Assembly (NCBI RefSeq): GCF_022952855.1
Contig: NZ_JALJDX010000171.1
Coordinates: 1 to 38,244, forward strand
Source: Pseudomonas sp. RGM2987
Lineage (GTDB): Bacteria > Pseudomonadota > Gammaproteobacteria > Pseudomonadales > Pseudomonadaceae
Direction: 5' to 3'
DNA: 38,244 bases
Position numbers and translations under genes: made by a program. How positions within the stretch are numbered: the first letter of the stretch is position 1; every line of letters begins with the position of its first letter. The notes beneath the pieces were generated by a model. The model did no database searches. It was not told the origin of the DNA and was given only the letters and a program-made list of their open reading frames with translations. Positions 9,806 through 18,163 of the stretch are shown here, piece after piece.

Positions 9806-10474
9806 ATGTCCAAACCTATCAAGCTCGATTTTTCCGAGAAGTACAACGAGCAGCATGCCCAGAAATACTTTCACAAGCATCGCAGCGGCTTGAGTCGTCG
9901 TCTTTCCAATCTGCGCGATCAGCAATTGGCCAGGCGGGCGTTGGCGCTTGTTGGCGATCCTGGCCTGGTCCTGGACTTGCCGTGCGGAGCCGGACGTTTC
10001 TGGTCCTTGCTGGCCGAGAAGCCAAACCGAGTCATCATCGGTGCGGACAATTCCGAGGCCATGCTCAAGACCGCCATGGAGTCTCAACCGGCGGATGTGG
10101 TTAAACGGGTACAACCCTTGCACACGTCTGCGTTCCAGATTGCATTGCCGGATAAGGCTGTCGACAGCATTTTTTGCATGCGCTTGCTGCACCACATCGG
10201 TGAACCCGCGCATCGACTGACGATCCTCAAGGAATTCGAGCGTGTCAGCCGCGACAGCGTGATTATTTCGCTGTGGGTCGATGGCAATTTCAAGGCCTGG
10301 AAGCGCAAGCGTCAGGAACGTACCCGTGGGAAAAAAGACTACCAGAACAGATTTGTGTTACCGGCCGCTACGGTAGAGGAGGAGTTTCGGCAGGCCGGGT
10401 TCCGCATTCAGGAACAACTGGATTTTCTACCGCTCTATGCCATGTGGCGAGTTTATGTATTACGCAAGAGGTAA
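9806..10474 (+). CDS. Class I SAM methyltransferase (Orf222/WarA-like)
   Basis: A 222-residue protein with the SAM-binding motif VLDLPCGAGRF (about residues 55-65), GADNSEAML (motif II region) and the motif IV-V segment FCMRLLHHI. The length equals that of the gene named orf222 downstream of colRS in P. fluorescens WCS365. The homologue in other Pseudomonas is linked to LPS core modification. The ATG at 9806 has GGAG 8 bases upstream; an in-frame GTG at 9734 lies inside the ColR site and is rejected. The InaA gene follows after 4 bases. The substrate is not known from sequence. Confidence 0.88.
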   Translation: MSKPIKLDFSEKYNEQHAQKYFHKHRSGLSRRLSNLRDQQLARRALALVGDPGLVLDLPCGAGRFWSLLAEKPNRVIIGADNSEAMLKTAMESQPADVVKRVQPLHTSAFQIALPDKAVDSIFCMRLLHHIGEPAHRLTILKEFERVSRDSVIISLWVDGNFKAWKRKRQERTRGKKDYQNRFVLPAATVEEEFRQAGFRIQEQLDFLPLYAMWRVYVLRKR

Positions 10475-10478
10475 CAGC

Positions 10479-11189
10479 ATGGTTGCGCAGGCAGCAGATT
10501 CATCGATAGCTCCTCCTGGTGACTTCGAGTATTTCTGGAGTCAGCAGGGGGAATGGGTGGAAGAACCCAATGTGCGTCGCGGCGGTGAAAGCGGTGTGCA
10601 GCGGATCAAGGGCAAGGACGGTGAGCTGCTTTATGCCAAGCGTCAGACCGGACATATCTATCGCAGTTGGTTGCATCCGTTCGGTCGGCCGACCGTGCTG
10701 CGCGAGCAGGATGCATTGTTGGCATTGACCCGACTCAACGTGCGTGTGCCCCAGCTGGTTTTCTGCGGCGCCCAACGGGACCCGGTCCATAAGTGGCGCG
10801 CGCTGTTGGTGACCCGGGCGCTGGAAGGCTTTGAAGAGATTCAGCACTGGTATGCCGGAGGTGGCCGTGAGCGCCACGGCGAAGCGGTGCATGAGCAGAT
10901 CCTTCAGACGTTGGCCGAAACCCTGGCCCGTATGCACAAGGGACGATGGCAGCACGGCTGCATCTACATCAAGCATGTATTCATACGCGTGACCGGTGAA
11001 GGAGAGGCGGCCAAGGGCGAAATAGCCTTGCTGGATTTCGAGAAATGTCGGCAGCGCTTGACGGCTTATAGCGCGGCGTCCCATGACATGAAGCAGCTGC
11101 GGCGCCATTCGTCGTTCAGCGACGCTGACTGGAAAAAACTCGTCTATTTTTATGAGACGGCGTTTGGCAGCGCTATCAAAGGTTTATAG
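10479..11189 (+). CDS. InaA/WapQ-type lipopolysaccharide kinase family protein
   Basis: A 236-residue protein of the RIO/Bud32-related LPS kinase family, thought to phosphorylate heptose in the LPS inner core at the cytoplasmic face. Lys54 in LYAKRQ is the likely ATP-binding lysine and LLDFEK (near residue 190) the metal-binding motif. The catalytic-loop equivalent reads HGCIYIKH rather than the HRD of standard kinases, so the usual catalytic Asp is not at its usual place. AAGAGG lies 7 bases before the ATG at 10479; the in-frame ATG at 10437 overlaps the previous gene. It belongs to the ColR-linked operon. Confidence 0.85.
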   Translation: MVAQAADSSIAPPGDFEYFWSQQGEWVEEPNVRRGGESGVQRIKGKDGELLYAKRQTGHIYRSWLHPFGRPTVLREQDALLALTRLNVRVPQLVFCGAQRDPVHKWRALLVTRALEGFEEIQHWYAGGGRERHGEAVHEQILQTLAETLARMHKGRWQHGCIYIKHVFIRVTGEGEAAKGEIALLDFEKCRQRLTAYSAASHDMKQLRRHSSFSDADWKKLVYFYETAFGSAIKGL

Positions 11190-11191
11190 CG

Positions 11192-11419
11192 ATGAAACTA
11201 GAAATTGCTAGAGGTTTGTTTTTAGTGGGAGCCCTGGCAGTTACGTCTATGGCGGTGGCTGTCTGGGAACAGCCACGGTCGCAGATACTCAGCGTCAGCA
11301 GTAACGATGCAAACTGTCCTTTGCCACGCGTGGCAAAGGCCAGCGAGGCGATACGTCCGGACAATGACTTACTGTTGTTCATGTTCAGCCTTTCCCAAGG
11401 AATGAGGCCGCAGAGTTGA
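11192..11419 (+). CDS. Small membrane or exported protein in the colRS-linked operon
   Basis: A 75-residue protein starting 2 bases after the InaA stop codon and ending just before a terminator, so it is almost certainly cotranscribed. The N-terminus is a hydrophobic segment (LFLVGALAVTSMAVAVW, about residues 9-25) preceded by K/R, which could be a signal peptide or a single anchor. The rest is polar with one Cys. No family recognised. The ribosome binding site is poor, suggesting translational coupling to the kinase gene. Confidence 0.7.
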   Translation: MKLEIARGLFLVGALAVTSMAVAVWEQPRSQILSVSSNDANCPLPRVAKASEAIRPDNDLLLFMFSLSQGMRPQS

Positions 11420-11440
11420 GTTTGATCAAGCCCGGATAAA

Positions 11441-11469
11441 GGCCTCGCATGTGCGAGGCCTTTGTTTTT
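11441..11469 (+). terminator. Terminator of the orf222-inaA operon
   Basis: GGCCTCGC-ATGT-GCGAGGCC (8-bp perfect stem, 4-base loop) followed by TTTGTTTTT. It lies 21 bases after the stop codon of the 75-residue gene. Confidence 0.92.
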
Positions 11470-11516
11470 GCGCCTTCCATCACTCGCCCACAAGTATTCA
11501 ACCACCCACTGACCCT

Positions 11517-11628
11517 GTGGCGAGGGAGCTTGCTCCCGCTGGACCGCGAAGCGGTCCCATGAATTCAGCGTTTGGCAATACTGACGGCGACTGCTTCGCA
11601 GCCGAGCGGGAGCAAGCTCCCTCGCCAC
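11517..11628. repeat. REPIN, family B
   Basis: Two inverted copies of the unit GTGGCGAGGGAGCTTGCTCC (at 11517 forward and ending at 11628 inverted) enclose about 65 bases. The left copy is followed by an imperfect second hairpin GGACCGC-GAA-GCGGTCC. The arrangement is that of REPINs in the P. fluorescens group. It fills the convergent gap between the operon above and mexW. Confidence 0.88.
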
Positions 11629-11648
11629 AAAAACCTACCTTCGCCCCA

Positions 11649-14600
11649 TCACGCCCTGTCCGGCTTCGCCAGCAAGGTGTACACGCAAGGCAATACGAAC
11701 AGGGTGAACAAGGTCCCGATTGACATGCCGGTGGCAATCACTGTGCCGATGTCGAAGCGGCTGACCGCGCCGGCACCGGTGGCCAGAATGAGCGGCACCA
11801 TGCCAAACACCATCGCTGCGGTGGTCATCAGCACCGGCCGCAGGCGGATCGACGCGGCTTGTTCCACGGCTTCCCTTGGCGTCAGGCCCTGTTCCTTGCG
11901 CAACTGGTTGGCGAACTCGACGATCAGGATCCCGTGCTTGCTGATCAGGCCAATCAGCGTCACCAGGCCCACCTGGGTATAGATGTTCATGCTCGACCAG
12001 CCGAGGAACAGCGGGATCAATGCACCGCAAATCGACAGCGGCACCGTCACCAGAATCACCAGCGGATCCCGGAAACTCTCGAACTGGGCGGCCAGCACCA
12101 GGAAGATGATCGCCAGGGCCAGCCCGAAGGTGACCCAGAGCGCACTGCCTTCTTGCACGAATTGTCGCGAAGCGCCGGCGTAGTCGAAGGCGAACCCTAC
12201 CGGCGCTTCCTCCCGGGCGATCTGACGAACTGTCTCGATGGCTTCGCCCATGCTCACGATGGGAAAGCCTGAAATCGTCACCGCATTGAGCTGCTGGAAC
12301 TGGTTCAGTTGCCGTGGTCGTGCCCGGTCGCTGACCTTGATCAAAGTCGACAGCGGTAGCAGTTCGCCCTGGGTGTTTTTCACGTAGTAGTTGTTCAGCC
12401 AGTCCGGGTTGTCCCGAAATGGCCGTTCGACCTGGGCAATCACCTTGTAGCTGCGCCCTTCAAGGGTGAAGCGGTTGATCTCCGCCTCACCCAGCAGCGT
12501 GGCCAGGGTGCCGCCCAGGTCCTGCATCGAAACCCCCATCTGGGCAGCTTTGGCGCGATCGATGTCGACCACCACCTCAGGCTTGTCGAACGCCAGGTCG
12601 ATGTCCATGAAGGCGAACTTGCCGGATTCCAGGGCGCGTTTTTTCACCCGCTCGGCGATCTGCAGCAGCGTGGCGTAGTCTTTCGGCGAGTTGATGACGA
12701 AGGCAAATGGCAGGCCTTCGCCGGTGCCTGGCAATGAAGGCAGGTTGAACCCGAAAATCTGCAAGCCAGGGATTTGCTCGAGCTTGGCCTGGACGTCCGG
12801 CAGGACCTCCATCTGGCTGCGACTGCGCTCGTTCCACGGCTTGAGCAGGAAGCCGCCGATGCCGGACTGCACACCGTTGTAGCCGTTGATCTGGAACGAG
12901 GAATAGTACTCGGGGAACTCCTTGAAAATCGTGATGAAGTGATCGGTGTAGGCGTTCAGGTAGTCCAGGTTGGTGGTCTTCGGGGCGTTGGCCATCATGA
13001 AGATGATGCCCTGGTCCTCGTCGGGTGCCAGCTCGGATTTGGTGAACATGATCAGCACCGGGATCAGCAACAGTACGATCACGGCAAACACCAGCACCAC
13101 CGGCCGGGCATTGAGCGTGCCGTGCAACAGGCGCTGGTAGCGGCTTTTCAAGCGTTCGAAGACCACGTCCAGCCGATGGGCCAGGCCCGAAGGGTTCTCG
13201 TCGTGACGCAGCAGCATGGCGCACATCATGGGCGACAGGGTCAGGGCGACGATCCCGGAAATCACCACCGCCCCGGCCAGGGTCAGGGCGAACTCCTTGA
13301 ACAGAGCCCCGGTCAGGCCCTCGAGCAGGCCGATCGGTGCGTACACCGCGGCCAGCGTGATGGTCATCGAGACCACCGGCATGGCGATTTCCCGGGCGCC
13401 TTCTATCGCGGCCTCGAACGGGCTCTTGCCTTCCTCGATGTGCCGGTGGATGTTTTCCACCACTACGATGGCGTCATCCACCACCAGACCAATGGCAAGC
13501 ACCATGGCCAGCAGCGTCAGCAGGTTCATCGAGTAACCCATCAACTGCATGAAGAACATCACGCCGATCATCGACAGCGGGATGGTCACCACCGGGATGA
13601 CCACCGAACGCAGGGCGCCAAGAAACAGGAACACCACGACGATCACGATCAGCACGGCTTCGAACAGGGTTTTCACCACCTCGTCGATGGACGCCTGGAT
13701 GAACAGCGTGGCGTCGTAGGCAATCTCGGCCTTGAGGTTGGTGGGCAGTTGGGCCTCCAGCTCCGGCATGATCTTGCGCACTTCCTTGATCACGTCCAGC
13801 GGGTTCGCCCCCGGGGTGGCCTTGATCCCGATGTACACCGAGGGCGTGCCACCGAAGGAACTGATGGTGTCGTAGTTCTCGGCACCCATTTCCACCCGGG
13901 CCACATCCCGCAGCAGCACGCGGCTGTCGCCGGCGGTCTTGAGCGGGATCGCGGCGAAGGCCTCGGCGGACTTGAGTTCGGTGTTGGCGTTGATGCTGGT
14001 GACCACGTACTCGCCCTTCACCTCACCGGCGGCAGAGAGGAAGTTGTGCTGGCGCACGGCATTGGTCACGTCGGCGGCGGTCAGGCCGAAACCGGCAAGC
14101 CTGACCGGGTCCAGCCACAGGCGCATGGCGAACACCTGGTTGCCGAGGATCTCCGCTTCAGCCATGCCCGGCAAGGTCGCCAGTTTCGGTTGGACCACCC
14201 GTGAGAGATAGTCGGTAATCTGGGGGTTGTTCAGTTCCTTGCTGAAAAAGCTGATGTACATCAGCGCCGAGGCGTCGGCGGCCTCGCGGCTGAGCACCGG
14301 GTCTTCGGCGTCCTGGGGCAGTTGGTTCTTGACTTCGTTGGCCTTGGCCAGCAATTCGGTGAAGAGCCGGTCGCTGTTGGAGCCGATACGGGCATAGACC
14401 GAGATCACCGAGAAATTCTGCCGACTGACCGAGGTCATGTAGTCGATGCCTTCGGCGCTGGCCAGGCTCTGCTGCATCGGTTGGGTGATGTAGCCCTGGA
14501 TGGTTTCGGCGTTCGCCCCGGGGTAGGCAGTGGTGACCGTGATCAGGGCGTTTTCCATCTGCGGGTATTGGCGCAGCGGCAACTTGCTCCAGGCCTGGAA

Positions 14601-14675
14601 GCCCAGCAGCACGATCAACAGGCTGACCACGGTGGCCAGCACCGGACGGCGGATGAACGGATCGGTAAAAGCCAT
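11649..14675 (-). CDS. mexW: RND efflux permease, MexW-like
   Basis: A 1008-residue inner-membrane proton/drug antiporter of the HAE1 RND family. TM1 follows FIRRPVLATVV; two large periplasmic loops follow TM1 and TM7. The proton-relay pair Asp400-Asp401 sits in GLVVDDAIVVVEN of TM4. Ends typically in a short cytoplasmic tail. AAGGAA lies 5 bases before the ATG. It follows its adaptor gene by 13 bases. No outer-membrane factor gene is present, as in P. aeruginosa MexVW, which uses OprM. The MexW name rests on overall similarity plus the same neighbourhood (colRS-inaA on one side, imelysin operon on the other). Confidence 0.88.
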   Translation of the reverse strand: MAFTDPFIRRPVLATVVSLLIVLLGFQAWSKLPLRQYPQMENALITVTTAYPGANAETIQGYITQPMQQSLASAEGIDYMTSVSRQNFSVISVYARIGSNSDRLFTELLAKANEVKNQLPQDAEDPVLSREAADASALMYISFFSKELNNPQITDYLSRVVQPKLATLPGMAEAEILGNQVFAMRLWLDPVRLAGFGLTAADVTNAVRQHNFLSAAGEVKGEYVVTSINANTELKSAEAFAAIPLKTAGDSRVLLRDVARVEMGAENYDTISSFGGTPSVYIGIKATPGANPLDVIKEVRKIMPELEAQLPTNLKAEIAYDATLFIQASIDEVVKTLFEAVLIVIVVVFLFLGALRSVVIPVVTIPLSMIGVMFFMQLMGYSMNLLTLLAMVLAIGLVVDDAIVVVENIHRHIEEGKSPFEAAIEGAREIAMPVVSMTITLAAVYAPIGLLEGLTGALFKEFALTLAGAVVISGIVALTLSPMMCAMLLRHDENPSGLAHRLDVVFERLKSRYQRLLHGTLNARPVVLVFAVIVLLLIPVLIMFTKSELAPDEDQGIIFMMANAPKTTNLDYLNAYTDHFITIFKEFPEYYSSFQINGYNGVQSGIGGFLLKPWNERSRSQMEVLPDVQAKLEQIPGLQIFGFNLPSLPGTGEGLPFAFVINSPKDYATLLQIAERVKKRALESGKFAFMDIDLAFDKPEVVVDIDRAKAAQMGVSMQDLGGTLATLLGEAEINRFTLEGRSYKVIAQVERPFRDNPDWLNNYYVKNTQGELLPLSTLIKVSDRARPRQLNQFQQLNAVTISGFPIVSMGEAIETVRQIAREEAPVGFAFDYAGASRQFVQEGSALWVTFGLALAIIFLVLAAQFESFRDPLVILVTVPLSICGALIPLFLGWSSMNIYTQVGLVTLIGLISKHGILIVEFANQLRKEQGLTPREAVEQAASIRLRPVLMTTAAMVFGMVPLILATGAGAVSRFDIGTVIATGMSIGTLFTLFVLPCVYTLLAKPDRA

Positions 14676-14688
14676 GGGGGTTCCTTGA

Positions 14689-15837
14689 TCAGTCCGCGCG
14701 CGGCGGGCTGTTCTGTTCGGTCAGGGTCTTGTCGTCACTGATGGCGATGGGCGTGCCGTTGTCGAGCTTGATCTGGCCGGCGATCACCACCTGTTCTCCG
14801 CTCTGCACGCCCTTGGACACCAGGACCTGACCGCCGCGGCGTTCACCGGTCTGGACAAAACGCCGTTCGGCGATCAGCAGCGGCTGGCCCTTTTCGTCCT
14901 TCTCGATACTGCCGTCGGCGGCTTTTTTCTGCGTGACCACGTACATCGAATTGCCGTACAGGGTGTAGGTCACGGCACTTTCCGGCACGACGATTCCGGC
15001 GGCTACGTCCGGCAGGATCACCTGCAGGTCGGCGAACATCCCGGGCAACAACTTGCCGTCGGGGTTGGCCAGGGTGGCACGCACCAGCACGTTACGGGTG
15101 CTGTCCTCGACCTTGGGGTTGATCGCGCTGATCGAGCCGACGAAGGTCTGCCCCGGGTAGGCCGACACACTGACGTTGACCGGCTGGGCAACGGCGAGCC
15201 TGGGCACCGTTTGCTCGGGCACGTAGAAATCCACGTAAAGGCTGCTGAGGTCCTGCAGGGTGGCGATCACGCTGCCACTGGCCAGATAGTCGCCGACGTC
15301 CACCTGGCGGATGCCGATGGTGCCATTGAAGGGCGCGACGATATGTTTCTTGGCCAGGGACGCCTTGAGCTGGTTGACCGTGGCCTGGTTCTTTTTCAAC
15401 TGCGCCGAGAGTCGGTCGAACTCGCCCTTGGAGATCGCCTGGCTGCCCACCAGTTGCCGGCCACGATTGAAGTCCAGTTGCGACAGGCCAAGGTCGGCCT
15501 CGGCGGTCTCGAGCAAGGCGCTTTCGACGTCACTGTCCAGTTGCAGGAGCGGCTGGCCGGCCTTGACCTTCTGCCCGGATTGGAACAACACCTTCTGCAC
15601 GGTCCCGGCAATTTCCAGGCTCAGGTCCACGCCCTGCAACGCCTTGAGACTGCCCACGGTGGGCAGGCGCGCCTCCCAGGGTTGCTCGGTGGCCTTGGCC
15701 ACGGCGACGCTGACCGGTGGTTTTGGTACGGAAAACATCTGGATCTGCTGGTACACGGTGAAGGCCTTGTAGCCTGCCAGCAACAGCACCACCAGCAGGA
15801 CAACACCCAACATGATCAGCATGCGGCGTCGCAGCAT
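14689..15837 (-). CDS. mexV: RND periplasmic adaptor, MexV-like
   Basis: A 382-residue membrane fusion protein that links the RND permease to an outer-membrane channel. An N-terminal signal anchor (about residues 5-26) lacks a lipobox, so it is probably membrane-anchored by this segment. Then come the lipoyl half-motif (GQKVKAGQPLLQLD), an alpha-hairpin (about 105-165), the second lipoyl half (HIVAPFNGTIGIRQVDVGDYL) and the beta-barrel. AAGGAAG precedes the ATG. The upstream segment 15914-15955 is AT-rich and probably holds the promoter. Substrates cannot be read from sequence. Confidence 0.88.
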   Translation of the reverse strand: MLRRRMLIMLGVVLLVVLLLAGYKAFTVYQQIQMFSVPKPPVSVAVAKATEQPWEARLPTVGSLKALQGVDLSLEIAGTVQKVLFQSGQKVKAGQPLLQLDSDVESALLETAEADLGLSQLDFNRGRQLVGSQAISKGEFDRLSAQLKKNQATVNQLKASLAKKHIVAPFNGTIGIRQVDVGDYLASGSVIATLQDLSSLYVDFYVPEQTVPRLAVAQPVNVSVSAYPGQTFVGSISAINPKVEDSTRNVLVRATLANPDGKLLPGMFADLQVILPDVAAGIVVPESAVTYTLYGNSMYVVTQKKAADGSIEKDEKGQPLLIAERRFVQTGERRGGQVLVSKGVQSGEQVVIAGQIKLDNGTPIAISDDKTLTEQNSPPRAD

Positions 15838-15969
15838 GTTCCACTTCCTTGGAAAAAAGCCGAGATGAAAGACAGTCAGGCGGGCACCTTACTCCGAGTG
15901 CGCCGGCGATTCCAAATGATGTTTGTTGTTAATGTGTAATGCTATTTTTTTGTGCGCGATGCCCGTCCG

Positions 15970-17067
15970 TCACACCAGATGCAAATGGTTATCCCAGAGC
16001 CCCGCGGGCAGATCCAGCGGTTTTGCAACCCATTGTGACTGGCGGCAATCGTAATAACGGCAGCGTCCCTGGCCCGACGTTACGACGAAGCCATCGGCCA
16101 CCGCACCGACACCGGCACAGTCCGGCAGGGGCGCATCCAGGCGTGCCTCACCGGTGTCCATGTCCCAGATGAAAAAGCGGTTGCCGCGCGGTGCGGTCAG
16201 GGCTATCAGGCGCAGGTCGCTGTGCACGGCGACGCTGGCGGTGTAGTGCCCCATTGCCTGCAATTGTTGCTCGGGCACCGGGAACGCCTGGAATGGCTGG
16301 CCCGGACGTTTGATCGCCACCAGTTGCGAAGATTCGTGGGCATCGCCCATGAACTGCTGGCCTGTGACGATGGTGCCGTCGCTGGCGATGCCCATGTGCC
16401 GTACGCTGTTCATCGACTGGGCGAGGGTTTCCTTGCTCAGCAGGGTGCCGTCGCGCTGCATCAGCACCAGGCTCGGCTCCATGGCATTGAGGTTCATTTC
16501 GACGCGGCTCTCGGCTTCGGTGCGAATGCCGCCGTTGGCCACCACCAGGGTCTCGCCATCGGGCATCCACGACACCTGGTGCGGACCGATGCCATGGGTA
16601 GGGAGCTCGCCGCTGTGCACCAACCGCTCACCCTCGAATCGATAAACGCCCAGCAGGCCGCGTCCCGGATCGGTGGTGTCGTTCTCGGTGGCATACAGCC
16701 ATTCGCCGCTTTTGTGGATCACCGCGTGGCCGTAGAAGTGTCGGTTCGGCAACGAGGCGATGGTTTGCAGCAGCGTGCCGTCGCGCAAGTCGATCAGGTA
16801 GCTTTCGGTACCCGGGCGTCGTGCGACAAACAGTGCAATCGGCTGTGTCGGGTGATTGATGATGTCGTGGCAGCGCTGGCCGACCCGGGTGGCGAACACC
16901 CGGCTGCCATCGAGCCGATAACCCACGGCGTAGTGCTTGCCGTCGCTATCGTCCCGCGCCGAAAGCAGTAGCGGACGCTTGTCCTTTTGCTTGAACAGCG
17001 TCCAGCCGCCCAGGGTAACGGCGCCGAGCAGCAAGCTGCCCAGTGCCAGGGCCTGACGTCGAAACAT
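15970..17067 (-). CDS. DUF1513 domain protein, beta-propeller-like
   Basis: A 365-residue exported protein. The N-terminus MFRRQALALGSLLLGAVTLGG is signal-like, with an R-R pair that falls short of a clear Tat motif. The body resembles a beta-propeller (repeated segments such as DGETLVVANGGIRTEAESR). The DUF1513 family commonly ends operons of imelysin and di-heme DUF1111 genes, as here, and is presumed to act in periplasmic iron handling; the biochemical role is unknown. It begins 2 bases after the imelysin gene and is very likely translationally coupled to it. Confidence 0.85.
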   Translation of the reverse strand: MFRRQALALGSLLLGAVTLGGWTLFKQKDKRPLLLSARDDSDGKHYAVGYRLDGSRVFATRVGQRCHDIINHPTQPIALFVARRPGTESYLIDLRDGTLLQTIASLPNRHFYGHAVIHKSGEWLYATENDTTDPGRGLLGVYRFEGERLVHSGELPTHGIGPHQVSWMPDGETLVVANGGIRTEAESRVEMNLNAMEPSLVLMQRDGTLLSKETLAQSMNSVRHMGIASDGTIVTGQQFMGDAHESSQLVAIKRPGQPFQAFPVPEQQLQAMGHYTASVAVHSDLRLIALTAPRGNRFFIWDMDTGEARLDAPLPDCAGVGAVADGFVVTSGQGRCRYYDCRQSQWVAKPLDLPAGLWDNHLHLV

Positions 17068-17069
17068 GA

Positions 17070-18134
17070 TCAGTCACCGTCGTTGGCGTTGAAGCCCAGT
17101 TGAATGCCCAGCGCCTTGGCCAGTTCGCCTTCGTGCAGGCGGTGGACGACGTTGAGGCTGTCGTACAAATCGTTGAGTTGCTGGCGTCCGGCGTCATCGT
17201 TGAGCATATCGGTCAGCGGGCGCTGGGTGCTGGCGAACAGTTTCAGCGAGGCATCGTAGGCCGCATCGATCTTGTCGGCCAGCGGCTTTTGCTCGCTTGG
17301 CAGCAGGCCGCGCAGGCCTTTGTTGTCGACACCGGCCCAGATGGTCCTGGCGGCGCTCAAACTGGCTTCCAGGCCTTGCAGCGACGACTGGCTGCGCCAG
17401 GCGTCGGCCTGGAATGGCTGGGGTACGCCCTTGGTCTGGCGTCCCATCGGGGTGCCGAGTTTTTTCTTCAGGGTGTCGAGGGCGGTGACCTGGGCCCGCA
17501 GCAGATCGGCGATGGCTTCGTGGGAATCGGCGTAGCGCTGGTTCGGAAACTTGCTCATCTGCGCGAGCATGCCGTCGTTGGTGTTCCAGCGTGACAGGAT
17601 CTCTTCGGCCAGTTGTTTCTGGCGCTCGCCGATGGCCACCAGCAGCGGGCAGTACCTGGCTTTCTGTGCACTGTCGGCCATGTCGATTTTCGCGTCGAAC
17701 AGCAGGTACTCATAAGCCGACAGGCCCTGGACCACGACGCTGGACTTGGCCAGGCCGGCGGCGTCGATCTGCGGCTCGCTGTTGACCAACTGCTCGACCT
17801 GGCGGCCTACGAGGTTCTTCTTGTCCGGCCAGAACTGGACCTGCCAGGCGCGGTTGCCCTCGGCCAGCGGACCGATCAACAGCGGCTGCAACTCGGCCCA
17901 GGCTTTTTGCGCCTTGAGGAAGTCGGCGCGGGCGGTCTCCAGGTTTTCCTTGCCTTGGCAGAACGCCAGGGCGCTGGTCGCCAGTTGCCGGTCGGCTTCG
18001 ACCCAGCGGCTGTAGGTCGGCAGGATCACCTGCTTGGCGATGGCTGCCGAGGTGACAGCCTGCGGATCCTGCGGCGAGCAGGCGCCGAGGGCGAGGGCGG
18101 CGAGGCTGGTGAACAACAACTTGGGACGGAACAT
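17070..18134 (-). CDS. Imelysin family lipoprotein
   Basis: A 354-residue helical periplasmic protein of the imelysin (Peptidase_M75) family. The signal peptide ends in the lipobox LGAC (Cys19), so it is a predicted lipoprotein. The family includes iron-regulated IrpA, EfeO-type proteins and P. aeruginosa IcmP; most are now thought to bind iron rather than act as proteases. The GxHxxE signature expected in some imelysins is not obvious here, as for the shorter second imelysin of such operons. It lies 29 bases after the DUF1111 gene. Confidence 0.85.
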   Translation of the reverse strand: MFRPKLLFTSLAALALGACSPQDPQAVTSAAIAKQVILPTYSRWVEADRQLATSALAFCQGKENLETARADFLKAQKAWAELQPLLIGPLAEGNRAWQVQFWPDKKNLVGRQVEQLVNSEPQIDAAGLAKSSVVVQGLSAYEYLLFDAKIDMADSAQKARYCPLLVAIGERQKQLAEEILSRWNTNDGMLAQMSKFPNQRYADSHEAIADLLRAQVTALDTLKKKLGTPMGRQTKGVPQPFQADAWRSQSSLQGLEASLSAARTIWAGVDNKGLRGLLPSEQKPLADKIDAAYDASLKLFASTQRPLTDMLNDDAGRQQLNDLYDSLNVVHRLHEGELAKALGIQLGFNANDGD

Positions 18135-18163
18135 GTCGGGCTCCCGTGTTTCGAAAAAGACGT

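Noticed and set aside
12774..14204. 476-codon open frame antisense to mexW
   Set aside because: His/Gln-rich antisense shadow of a clear RND permease gene.
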